This document shows, one piece after another, positions 1 through 9,748 of a stretch of DNA of 64,000 bases. The notes under the pieces were generated by a model, which made no database searches, was not told the DNA's origin, and was given only the letters and a program-made list of their open reading frames with translations. Numbering within the stretch: position 1 is the stretch's first letter; each line of letters begins with the position of its first letter. Both the position numbers and the translations under genes were made by a program. The stretch comes from Halichoerus grypus (Eukaryota; Chordata; Mammalia; Carnivora; Phocidae). The DNA lies in NCBI RefSeq assembly GCF_964656455.1, contig NC_135726.1, positions 8,442,001 through 8,506,000 on the forward strand, written 5' to 3'.

Positions 1-624
1 CAAGGGCAGTGGGCAAAGCAAAGCTATGTGTTTGGAAGTGAGACAGCTGCTCCGGGGCACGCTTAGCATGATGAAGCAGGATTGTGCTTATTTGTTGAAC
101 CAGAAGCACAAATCCAAGCCAGCTGGAGGGGTGAGCCGGGTGCCATTCATGCAGACAGCACCCTCTCCCCAGACGGGCCCACGTGGTAAGTTGCTTTCTT
201 TGTGCCAACTCATCTGGACCTTCGGATCTCCCAAGGTGGGTGTTGGGCAGGGCCCCGCGAAGCGTGGGAGCCGTGACTCAGCCTTCTCTGCTCCCCACCA
301 GGCCTGGGCCTCTCACTCTTGCCTTCAACAGGCATGTCTTAAAAAATGTGCCCTGTGCCAGACAGAGGAGCCATCTGGCAGTGGAGTCGCCCTCAGTGGG
401 GAGAGGGGGGACAGGCCTGGACTGAGGGGCACCAGAGCTGTGGGCAGAAACAGCTCTGCCCGAGCAAAGGTCCAAATCAGTGAGTGGTGTCTTCTGGAGA
501 AAGTTTCCAGAGGTGTTGACGCCAGGGGCTTGTTGTCTAGCAGAGACCCAGCTCAGCCTAGGGGAAGGGAGCAGACAGTCCCGCCTCTGAGGATTTCAAG
601 CTGGCTTTAAAAAGGGAGCAGGCT
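1..624. other. unique non-coding sequence with a chance open frame
   Basis: No repeat or gene family is recognised. A 194-codon open frame runs 26-610 on the plus strand, but its translation is a low-similarity mix rich in Ser, Gly, Arg and Leu with no domain. Overlapping frames are also open on both strands (for example 278-475 minus), so I read it as a chance frame in fairly GC-rich DNA. A first or last exon of an unknown transcript cannot be excluded. Confidence 0.5.
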
Positions 625-745
625 CTATGTGCTGAATATAGCTCCAGCTTATTTCCTAGTAAATTATTCAGATGTTAATTGCATTGTAAACAAAGCTGCT
701 ACCTTTCTTTCCTTTCCAATTATCCTCATAAAATGTGCGGGAGTG
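625..745. promoter_or_regulatory. candidate conserved non-coding element (weak)
   Basis: A short AT-rich island in GC-richer DNA contains TTAATTG-type homeodomain cores and a forkhead-like GTAAACA at 686-692, overlapping a SOX-like AACAAAG. No transposon is recognised here. The regulatory role is inferred from composition only. Confidence 0.2.
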
Positions 746-1990
746 GGGGGCAGAGAGAAGGGAGCAGAAAGCCAAAGTGGAAACCAGGTTGAGGCTCCCG
801 TGTGTGACTTCTGAAACGAAGGGGCTGCGGTGGACAGCTGGTCTGGAACCACAGTGAGGCAGGAAGACGTGGTGCCCAGCCCAGAACTCCAGGGTGGATC
901 TTGGTGGGGTCAAGGCCACAAAGCCTGTGTTCCTGTCCCTTTCTCTTCTCTTTCTCACCCCCAATAAACTGTTTGGGTTCTTCCAGCAAGAGTTGCAAAT
1001 TACGGGGGGATACCCATCCTGGGGGTGCTGAGCTGGAGGGAAAGGCATGTATTTGAATGTTGCATAGACCAGAGTACTAGGCGGATGCTTGTAGGAGAGC
1101 ACAGACCCGATCAACTGGAGATAATTTCAGCACCAGGTACAGAGGGAACCAGGGCGTCATGGTTTCACACCCTGTGACATCTCTGTTAACGGGTATATAT
1201 GAGTAGACGCTTGTCGACCAGGGTAAGGAGCCCAGAGTACAAGGGACCAGCTGCTCAACTTGACTGTCCACAGTGGGATCTGAATTTACCGTGTGCATCG
1301 AATCCACTTAAACTTTAAAGAGCCAGCCTGCTTCCCCGTCTCATTCGGAAATGACTGTAGTCCTAATTAAAAGCAAATTACTTAATCTTATGGCATCAGG
1401 AGAAGGGAGTGCTCCTCAGAGGAGAGGCCTCCTGCTTAGGGACAGAAACAGCCTAGCATATGGGGCAGAGAGAGGAAGGGGAGACTCACAGAAGATTGCA
1501 GACACTGTCCTCTCCATTGATCTCCTCTTTCGTGTCTGTTCCTTCTTTGCCAACAGATACCAGACCAGTGGGCAGGAGGTTTGTGTTGACTCATTATGGA
1601 ATAATCTGAACTTACTCAGAGATGGGCCAGGGCAGCATGAGGCCCGCAGAGTTTCTTAATTCTGGGAGATGATGTTCCCAAGTAAGGCCCCCAAGGTTAA
1701 CCCTCCAAGGATGTGCCAAAGAAAAGAATCCAAATGTCCCCACTTCCAACTTAATTAGCTCCAATAGGCATTTAAAGACATCATGTTGTTTACAGCACAT
1801 CTTAGCCTTGTTCTTGCCAAGTGATGGACGTGAAATGCACTATTTCCAGAGTGACTTATTCATGCATTCCATGGAGTCTCTGTTTCTCTGTCCATCACAG
1901 GAGATGTTCTGATGACAGTTGCTTCATCATGTCCTCTGGTAACCCCAGGGCCGAGCCCTCCCTTCTGTGATCTCTGGGGAGAAGACAGCA
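746..1990. other. unique non-coding sequence
   Basis: No gene or repeat family is recognised. The block around 1340-1400 and 1740-1800 is AT-richer with TTAATTA cores. Open frames of 60-148 codons occur on both strands and overlap one another, so none is supported. Confidence 0.5.
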
Positions 1991-2143
1991 TTCTCTCTCT
2001 CTCTCTCTCTCTCTCCCCCCCTCCTTCCCTTTCTCTCCCTCCCCCTCCTTCCCTTTCTCTCTCCCTCCCCCTCCCTCCTTCTTGCTCCCTCTCTCCCTCA
2101 ATCTCTCTTTCTCCTTCTCTCTCTCTCTCTCTCTCATTCTCCC
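1991..2143. repeat. polypyrimidine (CT)n / CCCTCCTT tract
   Basis: About 153 bases of the plus strand are almost pure C/T, with four purines (2084, 2100, 2101, 2136). It starts and ends with (CT)n runs and contains a near-exact tandem unit of 24-26 bases (2017-2040 and 2041-2066). The mirror-like homopyrimidine composition can form triplex (H-) DNA in principle. Frames of 81-111 codons through it are pure Ser/Leu/Pro or Arg/Glu/Lys low-complexity and are not genes. Confidence 0.9.
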
Positions 2144-2550
2144 AGGCTCACAATTAAAGGGAAGATGCACCTTGAGGATTCCAAGGTAGCAATGGGACAC
2201 CATGATCCGTGCCACATTTGTCCTTGACAAAGCTGAGTATTGAGTTAGAAGTGGTTGCAGAAAACAGGTCTAACTATTAGCACGAGCTGCCTGTGCCCTA
2301 AGGCTGAGATCTCTGGGACTGCTCTGTTTTCTCAGATGATTAACACCATCTACAGGGCTTGGTGGGGAGACCAGGAACCCCCCACCCCACCCCAAAGAGG
2401 TGGAAGAGGCAGAGGTACTTGAGAGACATTCTTCATCTGTTTTACTTTTTAAAGCATCAACAGAGACTCTTGGAAGTTGCTTTGCAACAGAAAAGCTTGG
2501 AGGCAAGTTGGAAGTGGTGAGAGATTGGGGCCATTCTTGCTCACTTGCGT
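2144..2550. other. unique non-coding sequence
   Basis: No repeat, gene or RNA recognised between the pyrimidine tract and the following L2 fragment. Confidence 0.5.
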
Positions 2551-2870
2551 TCCATTCATTTGTTCATTTTATACCTATTAATTATCCCGAGACTCCAGCC
2601 ACTGCGGTCCAAATTCAGAGAGGCACCAAGCTGAATCAGTCTGATTCCTGCCCATGGGGATGTCGCGGTCTACAGAAAGCTTGCTAGACAAACAGAGCAG
2701 CTACACACCAGCGTAACAGGGACCGGGATGGAGAGTCCAGAGGGGAGAACAGAGGCCAGCCGGGAGCTGTCAGGAAAGGCTGCTCAGGCAGGTGGATCTC
2801 AAACGGAGAGGCGAAAAGCAGCAGGGGGGAGCGGGAGAAAGTGGAGAGAAAGAGGTCTGAGGGCGACTTC
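2551..2870 (-). mobile_element. L2 LINE 3' fragment, antisense
   Basis: Plus-strand text follows the reverse complement of the L2 3' end: a TCATTCATTTGTTCATTT start, then CCTGCCCATGGGGATGTCGCGG matching the usual 'cctgccctcatggagctta' stretch, then AGGAAAGGCTGCTCAGGCAGG matching the 'ggaaggcctctctgagg' stretch. It is strongly degraded and carries no functional reverse transcriptase. Confidence 0.6.
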
Positions 2871-3465
2871 AGGGTGGGGGGAAAGAGCGTTGCTGACTGT
2901 AACCTGAGGAAGACACGGCCTGCCTAAAGGGTTGTGCCCAGCTCTCCAAACACAGTCCCAAATTCCTGGGCTGACATCACCAGCTCCAAATAAGTAAATA
3001 AGCCAATGATTGGGAAAAAAATGAATAAGCCACAACAGAATCATTTGCGGGAAGACCCACATAGAAACGGCCGACTAACGGTGTTGTTCAGGCCCCGTTG
3101 AAGTAGCAGCAGATGTTTGGGGGCAGCCCAGGGCACAGCAGGTGGGCAATCGAAGTGCACCCAGTAACAGCTGGAGGAGATAAGCAGCCGGCGGAGCTGA
3201 GTGATCCGAATGGGGCTCTTTCCAAACGCAGGTTTTGATTTGCATCTGGAGTCATTGATTATGGCCTTCGTTCAGGTTGCCTGCTCTTTGTGTTTACTTT
3301 TTTCTTTCTCTTCTAAAACCACAATGATAGCTGAAATGTGTCATAGCATATGATTTCCTAGGGGTTTCCTACCTGTTATCCTGTGTGGTCCTCACAAGAA
3401 ATTTAAAGGAATGAGAACATTATCCTGGACTTTTGGTACCAGTGACAGGAGTGCGGCTCACTTGG
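2871..3465. promoter_or_regulatory. unique block with CCAAT palindrome and octamer; candidate regulatory element
   Basis: No transposon recognised. It contains CCAAT-G-ATTGG at 3003-3013, two opposed NF-Y half sites, and a perfect octamer ATTTGCAT at 3238-3245 next to GTCATTGATTATGG, a homeodomain/PBX-like string. The motifs are seen directly; function is inference. Confidence 0.25.
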
Positions 3466-3800
3466 CTGGAGCAGAAAACAAGGTAGTTTAGTGGCTCATG
3501 CCAAACAGCAATCCAGGTATATATTGGTTTCAGGTGCAGTTCGATCGAGGTGCTCAAGTAATGTCATCAGGGGCGTTACCCTGCATCTCCCAGTAGTGCC
3601 TGTTTTTTGTGTCAGCTTCATGTTAGGACTTCATTCTAGGTTCTTAAGTGTGGGCTCTGGAAGCTCCAAATTCACACCATCCTTCCTGTTAGCAGACCCT
3701 GGTGGGAAAAAGCCTCTTTGTGTGAACCTTCCGTTCAGACCCGTGGATTCACTTTGCTTCGATTAACCTAGGGAACGTGTGCTTCTGTGAACCAGTCCCG
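3466..3800 (+). repeat. ancient interspersed repeat, class unresolved
   Basis: The stretch with GTGGCTCATGCCAAACAGCA, then CAGGTGCAGTTCGATCGAGG and TGCTCAAGTAATGTCATCAG, matches my memory of a dispersed mammalian repeat ('ttattggctcacgtaactgaaaagtcc ... ggatccaggtgctcaaa.gatgtcatcag'). I cannot name its family. It is degenerate and non-coding. Confidence 0.4.
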
Positions 3801-4099
3801 CTGACCATGAGGATGGAACAGCAGCTCCCTGGCTAGACCCTTGAACCCCACTCGTACTGACTAGGGTATTTTGGTTTTTCGTTGCTCAGCACTGGGTCAC
3901 GTTTTATTATGGTGCGGGAGGCAGGGTCTCATCTGACCCATTGGAACTGACTGTGAAGCAGGCTTGGATCCTGGGGGAAATTTTAGTAAGTTTCCAAAAG
4001 TAAGAGGTGATGGAGGTGTAGCTGTGGAAAACAACCAGTATCCATTTGTAATTTCAAAGGTTTTATTAGATGTATTGAACAAGGTAAGAACAAACAGGT
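3801..4099. other. unique non-coding sequence
   Basis: Nothing recognised between the unresolved repeat and the hAT-like element that follows. Confidence 0.45.
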
Positions 4100-4515
4100 G
4101 GACTTTATTATAATAATATACTTTATTTAATCCAGTACATCCAAAACATTATCATTGCATCATATAATCAATATGTAAATATGAGCCAGATAGTTTACAT
4201 GTTTTTTTCACACCATGTCTGACAGATCGCAGTGTGTATTTTATATACTGCCAGCACCTCTTGTATTGGATGTTAAAATTTTATCAGAAATACTTGATCT
4301 GCATTTAGATTTCATAATATTTACGGTTGAAAAAGTAGATTCACCCACCCGAGTTTTTCCAAGCATACTTAAAAGTTTGCTGATAACCGAATTAAGTATT
4401 AGTATTTACATTTAAATTAATTGTAAAATTAAAGTGAAATAAAAAATCAGTTCCTCAGTGGCACTGTTTACATTTCCAGTGCTCAGTAGCCACATATTGG
4501 ACAGCACAGGGCTAG
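4100..4515 (+). mobile_element. hAT-Charlie-like non-autonomous DNA transposon
   Basis: AT-rich sequence follows a known mammalian element: TTTATTTAATCCAGTACATC, GTGTGTATTTTATATACTGC, then CAGTTCCTCAGTGGCACTG and CAGTGCTCAGTAGCCACATA ending in TATTGGACAGCACAG. The distal motif recurs at 19295, 45680 and 57517. No transposase is present. Confidence 0.6.
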
Positions 4516-4544
4516 AAGGTCAAAGTGCTTAGAAATATCCTATC

Positions 4545-5408
4545 TAGAAGAACCCTTGTGTACTGCTGGTGGGAATGTAAATTGGTATAGTCGCTCTGGA
4601 AAACAGTATGGAGACCCCTCAAGAAATTAAAAATGGAACTACCATAAGATCCAGCAAATTCATTTCTTGGGTATTTATCCAAAGAAAATGAAAATGCTAA
4701 CTCGAAAAGATGTATGAACTCCCATGTTCACTGCAGCTTTATTTACAATGGCCAAAATATAGAAACAACCCAAGTGTCCTCTGATGGACGAATGGATAAA
4801 GAAATTGTGGTATATATACAATGAATATTATTCAGCCATAAAAAGACTGTATACAATGGAATATTATTCAGCCATAAAAAGAATATATACAATGGAATAT
4901 TGTTCGGCCATAAAAAAGAATGAGGTCTTGCCATTTGCCACTACACAGAAGAACCCTGAGGGCATTATGCTAAGCGAAATCAATCAGGCAGAGAAAGATA
5001 AATGCCACATGATCTGACTTATATAGAGAATCTAAAATAACAAGCAAACAAACTAACAACCAATCTCATGGATATAGAGAACAGGTTAGTGGTGGCATGA
5101 GGTGGGTGGGGGGAGTTTGGGATGTGTTGAAGGGGAGCCAAAAGGTACAACTTTCCAGTTATAAAATGAATGCCATGGGAATGTAATATATGGCATGATG
5201 ACCATCGTTAATAATACTATATTGCCCATTTGAAGCTAGGAGAGCGAATCTTGAAAATTCTCATCATAAGAAAAATGTAACTCTGTGTGGCACTGGATGT
5301 TAACTGGACTTATTGTGGGGAATCATTTTGAATCATTATATTGCACACCTGAAACTAATACAGGGTTATAGCAATTACATCTCATTTTAAAAAAAAAACA
5401 AACAAACC
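4545..5408 (+). mobile_element. 5'-truncated L1 LINE: ORF2 C-terminus and 3' UTR
   Basis: Starts inside ORF2 (encoded peptide LLVGM-like, then WIKKLWYIYN and YYSAIKK, which are standard L1 ORF2 C-terminal landmarks). It runs through the 3' UTR landmark GCACACCTGAAACTAATACA to a poly-A/(AAAC) tail near 5390-5408. The reading frame is broken, so it is not active. TATCTAGAAG at 4541-4550 recurs at 5427-5436 and may be a target-site duplication, slightly offset from the tail. Retention of recognisable ORF2 suggests a carnivoran-age L1 rather than the oldest L1M. Confidence 0.85.
4814..4920 (+). repeat. tandem triplication inside L1 ORF2
   Basis: Three copies of a 35-36 base unit (about 4814-4848, 4849-4883 and 4884-4920), each with TACAATG(G)AATATT and CAGCCATAAAAAGA. 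They encode YNEYYSAIKR, YTMEYYSAIKR and YTMEYCSAIKK in one frame. Canonical L1 ORF2 has a single copy. The first unit lacks one G. Adjacent copies 2 and 3 are very similar, so the expansion is probably recent relative to the insertion, by slippage or unequal exchange. Confidence 0.85.
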
Positions 5409-5511
5409 CTGAGAAGCATCTAGTCATATCTAGAAGCATATGAAAGATAGGAAGGGAACGGACCACAGTGCTCATCTCATGATAAGAACTTAATAAGTGC
5501 TTCATGTGGAG

Positions 5512-5640
5512 GGACTGATTTGCATTCTGATCCTGTTTCTGGCATTTATTGTCTATGTGACATGAAACAAGTCATTTCACCCTTCCTAGACTCTGTTTTC
5601 TTCTCTGTTAAATGGGAACAAGGAAATGCACTCAGCAACT
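5512..5640 (+). mobile_element. MIR SINE fragment
   Basis: Order of landmarks fits sense MIR: CATTTATTGTCTATGTGACA, then AAACAAGTCATTTCACCCTT, then TTCTCTGTTAAATGGGAACA (the 'ctgtaaaatggg' core). Confidence 0.65.
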
Positions 5641-5979
5641 TCTCTATAAGAAAGTTTACTCTCTTGGAATTTAGCAGAGACTCAAAAGTAGTAGCTGTGA
5701 CCAAGTGAACTCACGTCTCACACAACCTGTCTTCTGGTGCCCCTCCTTCATCTTCCCTCAAATGGCAGATTGTCTTCTCTGACTCAGAGACAAAGTAAAA
5801 AGATGAATTTATTCAGTGAAATAAGATTGCAAAGGATAAACGTAAGAAATCACCAGTTCTTTTGGCCTTTGTGGCTGAAGAGCAGCAAAGACTTTTCAAC
5901 AGGCCATCTGATTTATATTCATGCCAACTGGGCAAGTCCTCACGCATGATTCTGCTGAGCAATGGGAGCAGGAGCTCAG
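5641..5979. other. unique non-coding sequence
   Basis: No recognised repeat or gene; short frames only. Confidence 0.5.
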
Positions 5980-6170
5980 GGTTTTTTGTACCTACTGTGT
6001 AGTGGGCACTGTGCGAACTCCATTACATCCCCGCCTGACTCAGTCCTTCCTATCTTGTGGGCTGCAGGTATCATTTTTCCAGTTTTACGGAGAAGAACTT
6101 TTGGCATAAGGACCTCATGCAGCTTTACCCAGCTCATAACGTGGTAGAGCCCGACTCTCAGATTCCATAA
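5980..6170 (-). mobile_element. MIR SINE, antisense
   Basis: GTACCTACTGTGTAGTGGGC, then CCAGTTTTACGGAGAAGAAC and GCTTTACCCAGCTCATAACG, then GTAGAGCCCGACTCTCAG give the antisense MIR order. Confidence 0.6.
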
Positions 6171-6544
6171 CTGCAGTGAAAACAGGGAGAATATTAAGAG
6201 TCCCAGTTAATGTTCTCTAAATAAATTAACTTTTTTTTTATTAGCAGTGGTCAGGAACTAACAAGATTTTTGGTTACTAACTGACTTGCAAAACCACTAG
6301 TTTTTAAATTCAAGTGAGAAATGCATGGGGAATGTTATTCCATTCTCCAACTGAGCTCCCACCCTGCGGCCAAGAGGAACTCTCCACCCAGGACCCAGTT
6401 TGCTAAAGAGGAGCCGGGCCATTAATTTCACCCTTTACTTTTGTGGATCTCCTCCTCCAACTGTGTAGTAAGATCTTTTTTTACCCAGGGAGGCCACACT
6501 CCAGATAGTGTTAAGCCCAGAGGAATTTCATTTTAAAAATAAAA
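6171..6544. other. unique AT-rich sequence
   Basis: Contains a T-run near 6231-6239 but no recognised family or gene. Confidence 0.45.
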
Positions 6545-7000
6545 AAAGACATCACGGACTTATGTGCAAAGATCTAGCCACAAGATTATTCATCACAACA
6601 TTGTCTATAACGGTGAATTAAAAAAACAGATGGGAATGCCGGATGAGAGGAGATCATATAAATAAATATGGGTGCTTTTACAAGATGGGATATTCTAATA
6701 TCATTAAGCTGATGTTGTAAAAGAATAATTAATATGATGACAAATATTCATCTTCTTTGGGTAGATGGGTTAAAAACAAGTCACAAAAAAAGTGTGTAGG
6801 GTGTGTTTCAATTCTGTAAGAACTAAAATCACCCTGTATAAACAAAGAAAGAGCATAAAGGCATATGTTAAAACATTAGGAATTGTTAGTTCTGGGTAAT
6901 AGCATATTCTGAGTGATTTCTATTTTCTCCTTTTGGGTTCATTTTCGTGTACTCTCATTTTCGATAATGAAAACGTATGGATATTAGGATTTGGATAGGA
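6545..7000 (+). mobile_element. ancient L1M 3' end
   Basis: GTGCAAAGATCTAGCCACAAG, ATTCATCACAACATTGTCTA and AACGGTGAATTAAAAAAACA, then AATAAATATGGGTGCTTTTAC, and finally GTTAGTTCTGGGTAATAGCA with TTTCTATTTTCTCCTTTTGG follow the old L1M pattern ('tgttcatcacagcattgtttataatag ... gttatctctggg'). No intact frame. Confidence 0.6.
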
Positions 7001-7424
7001 ATGTGTTTTATTTTATTTTTAAAGGCACCATTCGACAAATTGTTAACGTGAATGTTTTGATTTTTAAAAGGTATGTGTATCATTACATAACAACAGCCAT
7101 AGAGTGTTTATTATTCGGCCCCTACTTTTCACGCTTTACCTCCTGGAGACCACCCCCCCACACATACACCACCACATTCCTGGAAACAAGTGGGGCTGGG
7201 ACCAACTTCTCTGACACAGCACCTAGGACTCAGGACACTTTTATGATCCTACAGAAGCGTTTTAATTTCTTTTAAAATCAGAAGGAGCAAGTGAATACAA
7301 CTCAGCCTGGATTATATTCGTCTTTATATCAAAGCAGTTGCAAAAATATAATTTTTAGTATTTTTATTAGGGGACATTCATGAAGGCAAAAGTGCCTAGT
7401 GTCCCCAGAAATCATAATGTGTCC
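7001..7424. other. unique sequence
   Basis: A 94-codon frame (6991-7275) crosses the L1 boundary and has no domain; no feature supported. Confidence 0.45.
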
Positions 7425-7555
7425 CTGGGTGGGATTATTCCCATTTTATGGAGAAAGAAACCTAGACTTAGGTGACATAATTGCCTTCAGCTGGCACATG
7501 ATAGAATCCAAATTATAACTATGATCTGTTGACCTGCCACCATGTTGCCTTGTTT
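7425..7555 (-). mobile_element. MIR SINE, antisense
   Basis: TTATTCCCATTTTATGGAGA, AGAAACCTAGACTTAGGTGA and CAGCTGGCACATGATAGAAT give the antisense MIR core and 5' part. Confidence 0.65.
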
Positions 7556-8129
7556 TGCTTTTTAGCATTAACTTTTAAAAGCATTATTTTTCAATGTCTT
7601 GGTAGAGCTTTATTATTACTTCTTTTTTCTTAAGGGGAACAGAGCATTTACAAAATCCTGCCCATTTCTTTCATAGCTGACCTCAAAACCAGATAATTCT
7701 GCATGAGCCTACCTTGGCAACTGTGTAGTTTGTGTAAATTATAAATACTTAACAACATGTGCTGATGCCTTGTCTACACCTCTTACCAGAGAAAGTAATA
7801 GTCTTAATGGACAAAAGTCTATGAAATAAGAAATAAGTCTTAATTTATGATTGTGTCATAACTGGCTAATGAATCTTAGTATTATTAGTAACCACATTAT
7901 GGAATCAAATTAGTTTTCTTTCCCACACTCAAGAACCTGAAAACATGATTGTTTTAAAACATTTATCTAAAAATGTAGTTTCTGGTTGAATAGGAATCAC
8001 AAAATAGAAGGATTGAAGCTAAGAAAAATGGGTGGGAAAAAAAAGAGTTCAGTGCAGCTAAGTTGCTCCTTCTTCGGAGTTGTTGTGTTTTGGTTCCTGA
8101 GACATTCTGTAGTCTCTCTAAAGAACAAG
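7556..8129. other. unique AT-rich sequence
   Basis: No recognised repeat, gene or RNA. Confidence 0.5.
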
Positions 8130-8320
8130 GTAGGAAATATAATAGGCTTTCTGGGATTTATGGTCTCTGTTGCAACTGCTCCGCTCTGCCATTGTAGTGA
8201 GGAAACAGCCACAGACCGTGTAAGCAAGTGAGTGAGACTGAGTTCCAATAAAACTTTATTTACAAAAACAGGTGTCAGGCTGGATATGACCCACAGGCTT
8301 CATTAGCCAACCTCTGGTGG
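8130..8320 (+). mobile_element. hAT-Charlie element, 5'-degraded
   Basis: TGGTCTCTGTTGCAACTGCT, then CGCTCTGCCATTGTAGTGAG, then CCAATAAAACTTTATTTACA and AACAGGTGTCAGGCTGGATA, ending TTAGCCAACCTCTG, match the element found complete at 34310. The first ~30 bases of the consensus are poorly preserved. Non-coding. Confidence 0.75.
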
Positions 8321-8446
8321 TAGTTTAACTGTCACTCATGGCCCAGATAATTCCATGGATTAAATACACACGTCATTGTGTTTGATTTGCCTGAACTCTT
8401 CATCATAGCCTTCAGAGCCTTTACGGTGGGGCCCTGACTTCCTGTC

Positions 8447-8458
8447 AGAGACCTTATC
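8447..8458 (+). repeat. target-site duplication (left) of SINEC
   Basis: AGAGACCTTATC here is repeated exactly at 8662-8673 after the SINE poly-A tail. Confidence 0.95.
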
Positions 8459-8661
8459 GGGGCACCTGGGTGGCTCAGTTGTTGGGCGTCTGCCTTCGGC
8501 TCAGGTCATGATCTCAGGTTCCTGGGATCGAGCCCCGCATCAGGCTCCCTGCTCAGTGGGAAGCCTGCTTCTCCCTCTCCCACTCCCCCTGCTTGTGTTC
8601 CTTCTCTCGCTGTGTCTCCCTCTGTCAAATAAATAAATAAAATCTTTAAAAAAAAAAAAAA
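8459..8661 (+). mobile_element. SINEC (CAN-SINE), young subfamily
   Basis: Full-length carnivoran tRNA-Lys-derived SINE: head GGGGCACCTGGGTGGCTCAG, degenerate B box near GGGATCGAGCCC, body CACTCCCCCTGCTTGTGTTC, tail CAAATAAATAAATAAAATCTT plus about 15 A. Exact 12-base target-site duplications flank it (8447-8458 and 8662-8673), so it is relatively recent. The body type is what I know from bears, panda and seals. Transcribed by RNA polymerase III in principle; no gene product. Confidence 0.95.
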
Positions 8662-8777
8662 AGAGACCTTATCTCCCACACCTAGGATGTGTTGACCTTC
8701 TTTCTGCTCCCTACACAAGCCAAGTTCATTCCCACAGCATCACTTTTATCCCTGCGGTTCCCATCCCCTCCAATAGG

Positions 8778-9149
8778 CTGCCCAGATCTAGCAAATAAAA
8801 ATACAAGATATGTAGTAAATTTGAATTTCAGGGGCACCTGGGTGGCTTAGTCAGTTGAGTGTCCGACTCTTGGTTTCTGCTCAGGTCATGATCTTGTGGT
8901 TGTGGGATGGAGCCCTGCATCAGACTCTGTGCTCAGCAGAGAGCTTCAGATTCTCCCTCTCTCTCTCTCTCTCAAACTCAAATAAATAAATAAAATCTTC
9001 AAAAATTTTTGAATTTCAAACAAATAGTTAATAGTTCTTTTAGTATAACTACATCCTATGCAATATTGGGACATACTTAAACTGAAAAGGGTTGTTTATC
9101 CGAAACTCAAGTTTAACTGAATGTCCTGTATTTTATTTGTCAACCCTAC
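8778..9149. mobile_element. palindromic non-autonomous DNA transposon split by a SINEC
   Basis: The left arm (8778-8830: TAGCAAATAAAAATACAAGA, TAAATTTGAATTTCA) and the right arm (about 9070-9149: CTCAAGTTTAACTGAATGTC, CTGTATTTTATTTGTCAACC) are imperfect reverse complements around GCAATATTGGGACATACTTA. Removing the SINEC leaves a roughly 190-base MITE-like palindrome that I recognise as a common mammalian element, but I cannot recall its family name. Confidence 0.7.
8831..9007 (+). mobile_element. SINEC (CAN-SINE), older subfamily
   Basis: Head GGGGCACCTGGGTGGCTTAG, AGTTGAGTGTCCGACTCTTG, then a CTCTCTCTCTCT run and AAATAAATAAATAAAATCTTC. TTTGAATTTCA at 8820-8830 is repeated at 9008-9018 as an 11-base target-site duplication. 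The 'gtccgactcttgg' variant marks an older subfamily than the copy at 8459. It lies inside the palindromic DNA transposon. Confidence 0.93.
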
Positions 9150-9455
9150 CCTAGAATAGCCTTCCTCTTGTTCTTTATCTGGCTGCCTGCTTCTTGTTTT
9201 TCTTGTCAGTGTCAGCTCGTCACGGTGTCCCTTTGCTGGCCACCCTCTTTAGTCGGTTCCCCCTTCCAGGCACTCTGTCGCTCTAGCTGTCTTATTTTCT
9301 CCATATCTGAAATTATTTGTTTGTTTAGTTGACTAGTATGTGTCTCTCTATGAGAATAGAGACCTACTCGTGTTTCCTGTCTTTTCCCTACTGCCTTCAG
9401 TAGTCCCTGGCACATAACGGATATTCCATGAACATTTCTTGAATGAGTACAGGAA
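9150..9455 (+). mobile_element. L2 LINE 3' fragment
   Basis: CCTTCCAGGCACTCTGTCGC, GAATAGAGACCTACTCGTGT, then TAGTCCCTGGCACATAACGG and TTCTTGAATGAGT follow the L2 3' end ('cctggcacatagtaggcgctcaataaatgtttgttgaatga'). Confidence 0.7.
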
Positions 9456-9529
9456 CTCATAAATGAATGACTCTGAAATCATATTCATCCAAAAGCTACC
9501 TATGCCCAAAGCGATGGAAATATGAACTA

Positions 9530-9748
9530 ACACTAACATCGACTGAGCCCCAAGTGTGTAGCAGGTGTGGCCCAGGTGCTTAATCTCCTCTATAGGCCAA
9601 AAGCTCAGGAAGGAAGTTGTATCCTCAGGTGAGATAAGAGGAGACAGGGTCTCATTAAGTCTGCTGAACAGGTTCGAGGTCTCAGAGGCAGTAAGTGGTG
9701 GGAATCAAATCAGGTCTTCCTTTTAACCCAAGACTCTATAGAATTTCC
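9530..9748 (-). mobile_element. MIR SINE, antisense
   Basis: CACTAACATCGACTGAGCCC, CAGGTGCTTAATCTCCTCTA, then GGCAGTAAGTGGTGGGAATC and AAATCAGGTCTTCC give near full-length antisense MIR order. Confidence 0.65.

Noticed and set aside
26..610. 194-codon plus-strand open frame
   Set aside because: No recognisable domain, compositional text, overlapping open frames on both strands, no splice or start context that I could defend.
4814..4920. Short direct repeats resembling a CRISPR array
   Set aside because: Only three adjacent copies with no spacers, inside an L1 ORF2 in a mammalian genome.
5427..5436. TATCTAGAAG as a definite L1 target-site duplication
   Set aside because: It lies about 19 bases beyond the A-tail end, so the match with 4541-4550 may be coincidence; noted only as possible.
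8459..8661. tRNA gene suggested by A/B-box-like sequence in the SINEC head
   Set aside because: It is the tRNA-derived part of a SINE; no cloverleaf closes and an A-tail plus target duplications are present.
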